Part shown: positions 39,501 through 53,396 of the stretch, piece after piece
Position numbering within the stretch: the first letter of the stretch is position 1
How the letters are laid out: each line of letters starts with the position of its first letter
From: Litomosoides sigmodontis
Taxonomy: Eukaryota > Nematoda > Chromadorea > Rhabditida > Onchocercidae
Direction: 5' to 3'
NCBI GenBank assembly: GCA_963070105.1
Contig: OY718806.1
Coordinates: 7,337,865 to 7,401,864, forward strand
Length of the DNA stretch: 64,000 nt
Translations under genes and position numbers: made by a program
Notes under the pieces: generated by a model
Seen by the model: the letters and a program-made list of their open reading frames with translations, nothing else
Told to the model about the DNA's origin: nothing
The model's database searches: none

Positions 39501-41930
39501 ATCAGCTTACTACCGATTATCTGCTGTCCCAATCTTCTAATTTCGTTCGAGTAACGCTTAATTATTTCAATTTGGATAAATGAACTTTTATCAGGCTAGT
39601 TCATGGTAAACATTTCATTAAAATTCTGAAAACATACTGCTGCGCATTAGATGATGTGATTGTTTTTTCAATTCCACCGGCGTAACAGGCGAAGATTGAT
39701 AGGATAACACAAAACAGTGACACCTTTAATTATTTATTAAGTTGAAATCAAAATTAGAAAATTTCTTTGTTATGTTTTCAATAAGTTCCAATTTATTAAA
39801 TCTCTTGCGTGTTGTGCGAAATTTATTAGGACACAAAAAGAAAAAGTTAACCGGCGCAAAGAGCTGGACGAATTTAACTCCCATAGCAACGATTGCAAAT
39901 TCTAGCAGCAGCAAAATGGTGGCGTAAAATCGCAAGTTGTGCGACATGTAACCCATCAATCCTGGAAATTTTATTTTGCAAGTACAATATGTGTTATATA
40001 TAAAATTTATGAGGTTGGTTACAAAAATTACCTGTGTCTGAATGAACTTCTGTACCACCGATTGTCAAACCAGGAAATATGTAAAGCTGAAACAAAATTG
40101 ACATTTAAAAGATAAATTTCATTCCATAGATTATTGAGACTTCTTAGGACAAAAATCTGACGGCAATCGATAAACTTATTCGCTTAAAAAAATTTTGTTC
40201 AAGGCGTTAATGGCACAATCTAATTATAAAGAGAATTTTTCGACCAGCAATATTTCGACGCCGCCAACAAGATACATCGCTGTGGCAACGGTGTTAGCTA
40301 AATAAAACAATATGCCGACAGCTGAACCAAATTCAGGTCCAAGATTTCGCGAAATCATGAAATATGCGCCACCGCTTTCTACTACACCGTTCGTTGCTAT
40401 AGCTGATAAGCTTATGCTGGTCAATAATGTCTACAAATAAATCACTTAATTTATTAAAAAAATTCTCAAATCATATCAAATAAACTGTTCAACAAAACAA
40501 AATGGTATTTGCAATTTCGGTAGATCATATTCCACGTTTTCTGTCGTTAAAACGGAGTGATTAGCTGTTAAGAATGAAAGAGAGTGGGAGATGATGTTCC
40601 ACTGCAAGCCCTAACAGAAGTTGGGTAAATCAGCGTATAAAATAAAATAGAAGGAAAGAGTGAATAATAAACTAAGCACTAAATTAAATTAATTGATGCA
40701 AAATTGAAAATGCAGTTATTCAAAGATCGAATTTACTAAAAAGATGACGATGAACGAACACAAAGACAGCAGATAAACAACAGAGCGAAGGTTTGAGCGA
40801 TCCCAGCGATGCCGACCATCCAAAAAAGACGTATGAACATGGTTACACCAAGGATGTGCTGGATTGTTGGCAGATAAACACCCAGCATAACACCAAGTTC
40901 TGCCTGGAAATATAGGAAGCGTGAGATTTCTCACTGAACGAATATTATTATAATGGCAGTGATAATTGATGAAGTAAGAAAAATGACACTTATTCATGTG
41001 GAATAGTAATTGCATGCATATTTGTGGGACGCTAATTACTGACTGAAATTTCACAAAAAATAAAAGATTCGAACAAACAATTATTGCTTACCTTAGCATG
41101 CTTACTTTTTTTGCGCTCTAATGGTCCTGGTGTCGTGTAGCCTTTGAGGTAGGAACTAATGAAAGGTTCACTTGGCTCTTCGAACAAAGCCAAATTATTC
41201 CCGTAAATGCTTTTTCTCGCTTTGAATGAATCCCACAGCATTGATAACCGACGAGAGTCATCTATAAAGACGCTAAGATGTAGGAATTAATTCTTCTCTT
41301 GATTAGAACACTTTTTATGAGAAGCATTTAAAGTGATTCAGTGATAAGGAAGTAGAAGCAACCTTCCTTATCGAATCCGATGATAACACTTCCTTGACTG
41401 CTGTTCTTCTCCTGTCGAACTTCGCCATGTCCACTTATCACATTTAAGCTACAAAGAAGCTTGCATTAAATTGAAATCAAGAACGATGATATCCATAAAT
41501 GATTTCATGTATTAATGTGTTGTGTTAATTGTATGGAACATAACTGTGTCTTACGCTTGCTGAAGAAATTAAGATCGTAATAGTTCAATTTTTTCAATCT
41601 TAGGAGAAATTCACGAGAATCTGTGGGTACTACACAAATTTTTAGTAACTTCTTTGAATCGTAATGTACAATACAAAATTTTGAAAATACTGGAAAATTT
41701 TAATTTTGAGGTTTAGAGAAACAGAATTTGGAAGTTGCCACTTGACAGCAAACGTCTTCTAGATTTCCTGCCAATTCTGGGTGGAAGAAATGAATGAATT
41801 TTCCCTGTATCACAAAAAACTGTTTTTTTGCCGCTATGAGAGACACCACAAACCTCGTTTCAGCAGCGGAATCACTTTTCGAATTACCCACTGCTGCTGA
41901 CTGATCTTCCCCGCAAATTGCTTTCTTCAT
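33518..41930 (-). CDS. kcc: K-Cl cotransporter (SLC12A4-7, KCC family)
   Basis: This is an electroneutral potassium-chloride symporter of the plasma membrane, used in cell volume and neuronal chloride control. The first exon starts [15 protein letters not shown] (ATG 41928-41930). Later exons give [13 protein letters not shown], then the membrane core: [57 protein letters not shown], a Cys-bearing outer loop ([13 protein letters not shown]), [27 protein letters not shown] and [17 protein letters not shown]. The cytosolic C-domain contains [73 protein letters not shown] and the final [24 protein letters not shown] and the C-terminal EVITxYS place it in the KCC branch, not NKCC. The regulatory site-1 Thr in [10 protein letters not shown] (codon 34857-34859) is conserved. 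A long Lys/Asp/Glu-rich linker (34503-34685) precedes the last two conserved blocks. The gene appears complete. Confidence 0.95.
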
Positions 41931-44900
41931 CTAGCTTATTGCCTTTTCGCCACGGCCCCCTCCTTAAAGATAAAGAAAGGATCGATGTTATTGCTAGCAT
42001 TTGCTTCTTCGTATAATATTAAATCACCAGGCACAAATTGTAGTGACAGCTAACTGTTCCCCAATTTACTTCTTAGATGTCTTCATTCCTTGCTCTATTT
42101 GTTCGGTCTTCCTAACCACTACTCATTTCTTGTTAAGTGGATGAACTAGTTCTAAAATTTCCATCTACCTAATTTAACAATTTATAGGACAAAATACTCG
42201 AAAAGTTTGCTTCAGTAAAAAAAACCAAATCGACAGATTTTCTTTTTTTTTGCTAAAAAATCAGGAGGTGACGAATAAGTTGTGATTGTCTGAAACAAAA
42301 GTGTTACAACGATGGGATAGGAACTTCATTCATTCATGAACATTCAGGACTGTGAAACCTTCTTATTACCACACTCACTTACTTCGATTCCTACATGAAA
42401 AGCAGCTCACAGGTGAAGTGACACAGAACAGCACAATTGTTGATAATGTAAGAAATAAGAGGAAAAAAATTAAGAGGAAAAGGATGCTAATTGGGTGGTG
42501 GCCAATCTGTTCTCCGTCGTATCAGATGATAGTTGAAAGTATCGTCTGAGGATCCTTCATTTACAATATCGTCGTCAATTCGCCTCTCTTAACCGGTTTA
42601 TTTTTTTTTTACTATTCAATACAACTCGATTGGCACAAAAATTTTGCCAAATTTTTTCTTTTTAAACCATGCGTAAATATTTTACACTTTAATTTTTACG
42701 TGAAATAGTTCGTTGTTTATTGAAGTTATTTCTATACTTCCGATGAATGGGTAAACAAAATCAGCGAAATGTAAACTGCTTACACAATTGTCTGTGCTTT
42801 TTTTCCGTTAAAAATTTATTTATATATTTTTTTCTACGACACATCAAAATTATCAACATTTATGGGATTTATTTTTGGCCAACAAAATGAGTTTTAGTGA
42901 TTCGTTGATAAATTGCTAATGTTGCAGGAAGTTATAAGATTTATACAATTTATTGTTTTCTTTTAAAAAATCGACGATTTAAAATAATCACAAACTCAAT
43001 AAAACTCCACGAATTGAATTTAACACTGTTTTATAGGACAATAAAAAAGCAAATCAGTGAAGGTAAAATTTAACGGACCATTTTAAGTCTTCATCATTTC
43101 AGTTATCAGTTTTGTTTGTCAAAAATTCATGTTTTTGAGAATGAATTGAGCACTAAAGCAGTAAGAATTCGTGAAAATCAATTCGACCTGTTTAAAATTT
43201 TAACTCAAAAATGAATAAAATATCAAGGGATAAAGATAGTTGCTTGATATGAAGTATTTCTGTAAGAATAATTTGAATTAAAAAAAATAGTGTAGGAAAA
43301 AGGGATATCAAATGATAGCAAAAGGCATGAAATAGGGAAATATACAAATGATCAAAGTTTCACGAAATAAAAAAAGCATTTACCAATGATAATACACACT
43401 ATTAAATTAGTGAATATTATTGTTAGCTAGTAAACACCGAATGAACCAATATAAATTATTAAAATCTGCTAAACCTCATAAAGAGAAGTGAGAATCAATT
43501 CGTTACTGGTTTTATTAGCGAAAGTTGATGCTATCAGTTAATGATATATAATAAAATGATAATAATAATGTAATAAAAATAAAAGAATTTAATTAATTAT
43601 TTGCAAAAGCTCAAGGAAACTGGACGAATGTTTGTTTATTTATTAGTTTACGAAGGAAAAAGATTTTTAAAAAAAAAGTGGAAGGTTCGCATTTATGATT
43701 TCATCTTTAAATATTAGTAAATGAGAAGAATGAAACATTGGAAAGGGATATGAATAGGGAAATTATAGGTAGTAATTCCGGTCTTCCACATGAAATATTT
43801 GAAAAGTTCAAAAGTCAGATAGAAATAAACCTTCTTCAGCCTTCCGCCACCAGATAAGGTATACAATTTATTGTCGTGGAACAACTACGGCAAACCAATT
43901 TAACTAACATACGCATGTTAAAACAACTCATTCCCACTTCTCCACCCACTTTTCATGTCGTAATTTCTTCTCTAACGTTCAAAGAACGTATTCTAAATCA
44001 TTTTACACTGAATGATTGATCATTTGATTGGCAAAAATTTTCGAAAATTGATTGGTTTGATTTGCAAAGATACTCTGATTTTTGTGATATTTTTGTGAAT
44101 AAATTTTTGTGAAGAAAAAATTCTAACAAAATTTACTAAAACTTAAAAAGTGGGCTTTTTTTTTCATCAAAGACATGCGTCTATCGTTTCCTGCGAAATT
44201 GCGAATGAAGCGCATTACCAGTAGCAAAAGTAAGCAGAATTTCGATGTTTAAAAATGAAAAGGGTTCAATGAAAATATCTAATTATGATTGAAATGGAGT
44301 GAGAAATTTTCACTCTCAATGATGACAATTTTTTTTAAAAAAAAAATGAGAATTAATAAATTTTGCTCAAAATGGAAATGCCCTGCAAATATCAAGTAAT
44401 TAAATTGACTTTCAAACTTTCAGCATAGCGCTTGGAAAAATCGATATGGCGAAATATTAATTCTGTTAAAAACGTTTGGCAACAACTAATAACTTATGTG
44501 ATGGAAGTAACTTGGCTGAGCAGAGAAAAAGAATTTCTTAACGCATCAGTGAGAATATAAACGTAAAATATATTTACATTTTGATTATGGGGAAAAAATC
44601 AGTCTAGACCGGTTCTTCCTGATTCTCATTTGGAGAATTGGTGAAACACTTTTTTGAAAGTGCTCTGAATACATGCATATTGGAATCTAATTGGATGGTG
44701 CCAACATAGACACTTCATTTTTGTTCATCAGAAAATTTCAAAGCACAGGTGGTTGTACTACGATGATTTCGATTTGAAAAATTACAAAATTGTAGCTTTT
44801 CGAACACCTTATATGTTGCAATCAATGCATTTATTATTAGTGCATTTCCGCTTTTTTTAAAGCGTATTTTTGAATCATTTTTCTACACTGCTCAAATTGC

Positions 44901-46395
44901 ATCTTTTCTGCAAATGAAAATTAAATTCGATGAACCAGATGAAATGGAATTGGGATGATACTTAGGAGAAACAGTGAAACAGTGAAGAAGATTAATCATG
45001 GTCAATTTGGTCTCAAAAGTCTTTTTGTCAAAAATCAAAATACTAAAATTTGCATGTCGGAAAGGCCAAGAAGTGTGAAGAAGCAGGCGAGGATAGTATG
45101 ATGTTTGAAGCAAATGACCAGACTGCAACACTGCTAACAACACTGCTAGCTATCTTGGCAAGCATCAGTGCTTCTATTGCAATACTACAGTTTCACGTTA
45201 CGATTGGTATTGAAAAGAACGAGCTACACGCACGACCTTCATGAAACTAAATCACTGACAACACAATGCATTTGCATATAACATTTTCACAGTGTCCCTA
45301 TCATTTCATTGGAATGAATGAGTATGACATGGTGGAAATGCTCACTGATTTACGTGTATGTTGCTCGTGCCAACCAGACAGGTTGGATATTATTGAAAGT
45401 GAAGTGTCATAAGTTGCAAAATAAGTAAATATATCAACGAACGGCTGAACGGTGAAGACAGCGCTTAAAAACGATTCCTTCTCTGAGACTTCTCCGATAC
45501 TTATCCCAGCTGAAGTCATAAAAACTGCAGTCACTTTGCAATCGGCAAGCAAACAGGCTCAGAAACTAAACAAATAAATGGCCTCTGCCTCTACTGTTCT
45601 TCAAATCCTAGTCATTTTTAATTGAAGTTTGGAAGAAATTAATTACAACAGGAATGGGATTAACTTCCAAGTTACACCTCAGCCAACTATACACTTTCTT
45701 CTTACTCTAGAAATCAATATTACTTCAAGTCACTATTTACTGATTTAACTTTGCATCCTAACAAATGGAACGGATGGAAATTTCAGTCACAACACTTTAT
45801 GTTGTGACTAGAAAATTAAACAATTGAAGAGCGAGATGATGCGCATGCATTTATATACCACTTCACAAAGTACTATTAAGAAAGAAACTAACTTATAGTT
45901 AAAGAGTTTGCCAAATTAATTAATTCATTTCAATGGGCGTTTCTGCACTTCTTATTTCCTACGAAACAACAGTTCAGCATTTCAGGGTTTGGAATGTTTT
46001 GTTTTTGAATATTACTACATCCTGAAAAATGCAGCTTAACGCTGTAGAACGACTTACTACTTGCGTATCGTGTCGTCGTCATGAACCTAACACCGGAAAG
46101 GTATGCAGTACATAGCGCTCGAGAATAGGTCACCATCGATCGGCACAACAGTCATGTGCGCTCATGTACATTACAATGTTGCGACAACATTTCATCCTTT
46201 CTCAAAACTGTACATCCCATGAATGAAGTCAATTGAAAGGTGCAATATCTCTGGCCAAGTTCTGCATTCATTTTCAATTTATTCATACTAAAAACCGCTT
46301 ATCCTTCGCTTGCACCTCCTCTAATCACGGAAATTCTCCCATCTGCAACTGTACAAATATGAATTAACAGCATGCAAATGTTAACATCGAATGAT

Positions 46396-46501
<106 letters not shown>

Positions 46502-47429
46502 ATAAATTATTACTCAGCAACAAAAAACAGATATTTTTCCAATAAATTATTAGATATTATTTTGGAACTTGCAATGACGCATACACACACAATTATAAAT
46601 TGCTAATCAATAAAAATGTTAAGTATTATTTTGGAATTTAGAAAATTTTAAATAACGACTTCTTATAAATATCAATTAGAAGTCGACAAATGGATGGTTG
46701 GAAATGGATGAAAATTTGCGAGTACAAACTAAATAAATTTGCAAAGTGAAAAATTGAATTGAACTAATTGATGATGAGAATATGGCTGCAGAAACTAAAG
46801 TGCAGAAAATTGATTTAAATTTTCGGCATTACAAATGAATAAACGTGATGCATGCGCTATTTAACTTGAAATGTAAGTTTAAAACAAGAAGCAATTTTTT
46901 TGGCTGACAATTTTTTTAATCGATAATTATTTTATTCATTTATTTGCTTTTCGCTGCTAATTCACTAAAACCTGAAATTCACCTATCAAAGGTAAGCTTT
47001 ATGCTTAGCTGGTTCATTGCACAGTAACTGCTTCAACATTCCATTTTTTATTCTTCCAAGTGTTAATAGAACATTCACTGTTACGAAAATTAATGATATC
47101 ATAAAAAATTTAATATGATCAAGCGCTTAGAATCAATTGTCGCAATTAATGCTGTAGATTACTCAATTTCAATTTCAAAAATTTTACACCAAAGCAGTAA
47201 ATTGCACTTTGATAAGTAACTGAAATATTTTTCCAGAAATACTGATCGTCCTCCCTTTCCAAAGTTAGTCGTGTTTTTTCACAACATTTGTGATTGGCAG
47301 CAAGGAATTGCTTTCACTTTCCGCGTCACCCTTTTTCTTGCTTACGTAACAAATGGTCCTGATTTGTCTTCCTGATAATGTTAATAAAAGTCACATGTGC
47401 TGTGCTATATTTACTGAACGCTCTTTGCC

Positions 47430-47468
47430 TATCCCCTCTCTCTCTGTCCCTCTCTCTCTAGCTCTCTA
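47430..47468. repeat. CT-rich simple repeat
   Basis: A pyrimidine tract of tctctctctg and ccctctctct type with few interruptions, in intergenic DNA. Confidence 0.8.
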
Positions 47469-47773
47469 GTTGCTAGAGCACGTGTAACTTTTATTAACAT
47501 TAACAAAAAAGCTTGAAATTACAAGCTAAGTGAACAATTAAATTTCCGATAATATACGAGCAAATGCAATTCATACAAATAAGAAAATAAAAAAATGTGA
47601 AAAGTTTTCACATTAAATAATTTACCTCAATAAGTGTTGGATAAATGAAAAGTGTAGAAGTGGTAGGGTAGGGAATAATGGCAATATCGCAGTGAGTTAC
47701 GATAACTGAAAGGAAAATGCTAGCTCACTTCAAATCAAAGTGAAAACAAAAATATTTACAAGAAATATGACAA

Positions 47774-49384
47774 CTAAATGAATCCTTTCAGGAATGGGTT
47801 TCCAATGTGAATGCATGCTCCTGTCAATTTCCTGAAACACAGCTAATCTTTACAATCTAGAAAGACTTGCAACATTAAGCGGGAAACTTGAAACGTTACA
47901 ACATACTTTTCGAAAACTTACGTGAGATGAAGCTTGTGTAGAAGACAATGGCAAGCTTGTACTTGCTCAATGTAAAATAACGAATAAGCACCAACACAAT
48001 CTTTTACGAAGTTGATCAGTGTTTCACGGTCTGTCAGGTCATGGCCACATCTGCATTATAATTTTGAGTTAAAAGTTGAAAAGTTGACAATTTAACTAAT
48101 TCTCTCTCACATTTATAACAAAAAAAAGAATGTGAGCAGTTGTATTCGAAAAATTGAGAAAATTTGCTCCATTACCCTTTTTCTTTGTAGCATTCGATTA
48201 AAGTGCTTTTGTAGCACAGTCTAATACAGTAGTTGTACTTAAATATGGAATTTAGGCTTTCATATATTTTTTGCAGAAGTGGGCCAACGGTCGGTTTTGT
48301 TGTCTCGTTGAACGTGAACTGTAAGGAAGCAAATCAGTTGCGTAGAATTGAGAAACGAAATGTGGAAAAAAAGACATGTCTCTTTGATACACCCAAATAA
48401 TTGAGCTGGTGGGAAACAAATAATTCACAAACTTGAACAAACGATTAACACCAAAAAAATTAAAAGGAACTTCTGGAAATTCGATTTTAAACTTAAAAAG
48501 GACCATTTCACACAATAATTATTTGAGCCATTTAATGATATGCATCAAGTGGTGGGACAATGAAGAGTCTGGCGTGGGAAATATTGGTCGTTTCTTGTTT
48601 TAAATTGATAAGTAATTTGAAATTTGCAACTTATCTGACAGAAATAGTGCTTTGCAAGAAGCTCCAGGCAAACATACCTCTAAATTATCAAAGTTAATTT
48701 CATCAATGAGTGTTGACTGAGATCGATTGTCACATCTGAAATGTATTTCAGTGGTTAGTACAAAACTATTTACAGTAAAATGTGTTTTTTGAGAAATTTT
48801 AAAATCAATTGATTTAAAAACTTTGAAACGAGCGTAGTATCATTGACTTACTTGTAATCAATTTTCCGTCTTAAGCAATTGTCTTCAGCTTTAATGGCTG
48901 GCCCTTGTTTACCAAAACAATCCACCATGTCTTGTATATTACCGCCGATCGGGACTAAGTTATAGCCACAGTCACTGGAACATTTATCCACCGAATTTAA
49001 TGCTTTCGCCTGACACTCATCATCTTCCTCACATTTGCATCTTCGCATCAAGCCAGTCTGAAAGCACCAATCGCTTGTATGAAATTTGAATAACATTTCA
49101 TTGACAAAGCAAATCGGAATGTTTAAATCATTTCTTAATTTAATACATAACCATAAAATTAATTATATCATTAATTATAATAGACATACATACAAATACT
49201 GGTTATATAATGCATCCAACATCTCTTCTACGCTGCACAAGTTAAATTGATTTTAAAATCGGAAAATGATGTTGCAAATTGATGTTATTTAACAAACAGA
49301 AAAATTTTTAAGTCCACTTACGGCCAGTCTATCAACAATAAAAATCATGAAAACGATTGCCATAAATCGTGTCCTGTTCACCAT
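47774..49384 (-). CDS. Secreted Cys-rich protein, family not recognised
   Basis: The exons join in phase: 49322-49384 (signal peptide MVNRTRFMAIVFMIFIVDRLA), about 48852-49057, 48679-48738, about 48231-48319, 47932-48053 and 47774-47831. The mature protein has about 16 cysteines in CxC and spaced pairs, for example RRCKCEEDDEC, DKCSSDCGYN, DMVDCFGKQ, KCDNRSQ, KCGHDLTD, KDCVGAY and ACHCLLHK. The exon 48231-48319 (start FTFNETTKPTVG) was inferred because it alone restores frame between its neighbours. The penultimate exon either stops immediately (KLHLT then TAA) or splices to the short Cys-containing last exon. The secretory signal and even Cys distribution indicate an extracellular disulfide-bonded protein. 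Similar Cys-rich secreted families are common in nematodes, including chondroitin-proteoglycan-like proteins, but I cannot assign this one. Confidence 0.65.
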
Positions 49385-50820
49385 GTCCTGTAAGAAAGTG
49401 TCGGAATTCTTGAAGAATAACAAAACAATTTCATGGCATCTCAAGCGTCTTTTGCATGAGATATGAAATTTGATAACGCTGAAAGTTCTTTCCAACAAGT
49501 GTTTTCTACGGTGCTGCATGTCTCGATTAAACACGCTTGATGAGAATGGAACCTGCACAAATGCCTACCAAGGAAATGGGTTCATGATGCGATAAATGGT
49601 TCGTAAGTTCCCTGATCTGACCTTAGCCCTGAAATTTCACTAAGAAGCGCAAGGTCAAAACTGCCCAACCTCTTTATTTTTTAATCCTCCTCATGAGCAT
49701 ATTCTCTGTCCACTTTCTCTCATCACTGAGACCGATCGTCACATCGTTAATCCTAACCTTTCCCACCTGTTGCATCCTCCCTCCTTGACACTCCTCACCC
49801 TCCCTGGCATCTTATCTTTAACTTCTTCCCGAACTATTTTTTTTACGCCCAGCGCGTTTTTTAAATATAACTGCCAGTTCAGTAACTATTCCATTTGTGC
49901 AGCACTCGATCAACGAAGCAATTAAATGGTAAATTTTAAAGCAACCTTTGCATTCAAAGGTCTCTCGAACTTTCCCTCATCGCCTTCACAAATCTTTTCA
50001 AATTATTTCGTTTGTGAAAGGTAAAAGGAGAGTAAGTGTTGTCAGAGAAGTAAGCTTGGAGCATTTTATGGGAACTTGTTGAAATTAAAATAAAAATGAT
50101 AATAAACGTAGAGCGATCAAAATTTTTAAATTGAAATTTTTACGTTTTTTTTTTTTTCTTGAAAGCAATGACAAATAATAAACAGCAGAGTGTAGCATGT
50201 TGATTTCATTGTCTAAAATCAAAATTGATACTTCAAATACCTATATCTGAGAATTTTATTGATTATTTCATCTTCAATTTTTCATCAATATACGCTTCAG
50301 TTTGTTTCGTTACCGTTCATCATTTCCTCAGTAACTGCCATCGGCCACATTAACACCAGTTTTGCTATTCAATAATCAATTTATCATTTACTCATTTGAA
50401 TTTGAATTTAACATTTGAACAGTTTTATTATAATTTTGTTTGAGTTGTGCATGGTTGAGTGAAATTGTAGGTTGAAAAGTTGCGCGTTGTTTTGAAAAAA
50501 TATATTAATTCTCATTTAATTTTTATTCATAATATTACTTAATCGTGGTTTAAAATCTCGTCAGTTTATTTCTTCCTTAATTTATCATAATTAGGTTGTA
50601 GTAACACACATATTTTTACTCATTTTGAATTTAAATCCAAAGATCTCGCATACTTACTAAGATTGAAGGGGTCAATCAAAAATTGCAGAAACTATTGCAC
50701 ACTGAACATTAAAATTCGTAAAATAATTTTACGTGTAATTTCGAAAGTGAAAGGAATGGTTACTGGGAAAAGTGTTGGTTTGATAAAAAAAAAAACAGGT
50801 TGCTGTCGCTATTGCTATTT

Positions 50821-50855
50821 GTCGTTGTTATTGTTGTTGTTGCTGTTGTTGTTGA
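50821..50855. repeat. GTT trinucleotide repeat
   Basis: An interrupted run of gtt/gct triplets, about 11 units, followed by gagcgg. It is intergenic. Confidence 0.85.
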
Positions 50856-52694
50856 GCGGAAATGTCACGCTTTTTTTTGCAGAAGCCGAAAATCGCTTTT
50901 TAAAAAAAAAACAGAGAGAGATGTAGAGATGGAAAGGAAAAAAATTCGCCGTTCTCCTAAGACAGAAAGGGAAAATTGTTTCGTTTGATGGCCTTCAATT
51001 CCTTTCAAAGGCAAAATGACTGATTGAATGTTTTTTAAGTTTGGCGATTTCATCAGCACAACAGCGCATGTCTTCATGACAGTCGCAGGAATTTTTCTTT
51101 TTTTCCCATTTGAATCCATTCCTCTCTTCGTCGCTAGTGAATACCGAAATCGAATTTGATCTTTGAAATATTAAACGAGTCATTTAACTCTCCTAGCTTT
51201 TAGCTGAAAGTTTTGAATGAAAATTATTATTCGTAAAACACTTAAGTTTATATCTTCCAGCGTCGTCATTGACTTAGTCTCGTTCTATCATTATTGGTCA
51301 CTAAAACTTCTGCTCTTCCCACAAAATTTCAAATTCCATTCCTAGCTGAACAGTGATTTTGATAGTTCAAGAGGAACAGGCAAAACAGCTTCTTACAAGA
51401 AGTATTTTGACCGTACCAATGAATGCCTATGGAATAATAAACAATGTCTGAAAATATTACAGCTATAATTCCGATGAGTGAATTAGTGATAAAACTGTGG
51501 TGGAATAACGTTGAAAAATGAGAATTCAGTGAATAATGCACACATTTTTCCTTTTAATTCAAGTTTCCACAGGCAATATTTCATCAACGTTTAACGCTTT
51601 GCAGTTAAGTAGCGCGATGAAATTGGAACTTCTAATCGCTATATTGATGTAAAAGCCAATTAGCATAAATTTCAGTTAATTATCAATTACATCACTACAT
51701 TGCACATTACCATTGTAATTGAAACAATCACACGCGATGTATTTTACTTAAAATACATATGTAGCAGTAAATTGGACGAAATACGAAAGCTATTTAATTT
51801 GTCGAATATTCCGATAAAATTGCTTTTTGTGAATTTAATTGTGCATTCTTCACCTCCCACAATGGAGATAAATTAACAGTGCTAAAGTAAATGTAACAAC
51901 AATACTTTTCAACCAAAAAAAAACTTTAAATTGAGATAAACTTTTGCTGTGTGACAAATTTTGTCGTCTTTTAATTGCCTTCAAAGGAATCAGTAACATC
52001 CGTTCGGTGCAATATGCTCGAAATATGAACGGCAATGGTAGAAAGTAGCAGTCAGTGTAAAATTCCATAATCGTTCATAAAATTAGGAAACTGAGCCGAA
52101 CCAAATTTATTTCTTTCCTTCCTCAATGACAATTATAATTGGGTAATCCTTCATAAACAATTAAATTTCATGCTTCAACAAAAAATTCAACAATTACAAC
52201 AGTTTCGACAAGCAAAAAAACCTGAAATAAGTAATTGCTTATTCTTCGTCAATTTATTGAAGAATTCGCCTAATTGGTCTTCACTCACTTAAAATCGCTA
52301 TATTAGTAACCTTTTACAAAATACGCGTAAGATTTGGATTGTTTTATTTAAATAACATTTTTAGAAAATAGATCATAAAATTGTCTAACAAATAAAAACT
52401 TGAAATTGCATATTGGAAACCCGAAATGTGTTCAACACAAAATATGGACGTTCATAAATTATTCGTCGCTAAATTAACAAAGGGATTGGTCGCAAGTTGC
52501 ACAGTCCAGTCTTGTTCCGTAATTAATGTTAACAACACACAATGGCAGTTGAGCTAATCGTTTTGTAAGCTTCAATTAGTGCTAACATAGCCGCACATGA
52601 CCTTTGACATGCCTATCTCTACCGCACGTTTTTCTTCGTCTCGAGATATCACCTTGTCCTTTAGACTTCTCATTCCTTCTTACATTTAATTTCA

Positions 52695-52837
52695 TCACCG
52701 TGCAATGCTAAATTCTTCTAGCAACTCCGATATATGCTGAACAACAGATAATTTGAGAAGAACTGTAAAAATAGGGGAAGAAGAGAAATTTCGAGCAGAA
52801 ATTCTCAGGTAGTTATGGTTACATAGCATGGATGGAT
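52695..52837 (-). other. Candidate last exon of the DSL-like membrane protein
   Basis: An acceptor cattttcag opens a frame in the phase required by the exon ending at 53397. It reads NPSMLCNHNYLRISARNF and continues about 30 residues to a TGA. Only phase compatibility and a fair acceptor support it, and no conserved motif is visible. Confidence 0.25.
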
Positions 52838-53396
52838 CTGAAAATGCTTCGCTCGAAGGCACTTTGAACAAGAAAGAATAGGCGATGGAAAGATACAAAG
52901 CGATTAATTCAATGAGTGACAAAAAGTTATCATATTTAAATTGTGAGGGAAACATTTAGATTTAACAACGAGGTGACAGGAGAAATAATCATATTACGCA
53001 CTATAATTGCATGCTAAGCGTTTTTTTTATAAATGCCATTAAAAAAACTAAAAAAACTTGTACGTACTTTAATTCAAAGCAGTTTCACTTAGCAAACATT
53101 TTTGACTCTCAAATGAGGTAGAAACAAAACTGTTGCAATTAGTTTCCAACTAACTGCATTTTTTTTCTGCCTAAAATTGCTAGGAAAAAAGATGTCTGAG
53201 AAAGGTGCATTTCATTGGACTAATTTGTGTGCTTCTTAAAATTTGAGAAAAGTATGTGGAAAATTTTGCAAGTAAAGAAGTTCGACTTAGAAGAATTAGG
53301 GCTTTGCATATTCAAAAATCCTTCTGTTTTACAAGTGAAATGGGCGAGAAGAAAGGCGCAATGAAACAGAATTAAATCACACGTCTGCTTCCTTAC

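Larger units (their letters stand above)
49385..53396. other. Intergenic region with a GTT repeat
   Basis: AT-rich DNA with pyrimidine-rich stretches around 49660-49860 and a (GTT) repeat near 50.8 kb. One possible terminal exon of the DSL-like gene (52695-52837) is listed separately. I saw nothing else that supports a gene. Confidence 0.5.
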
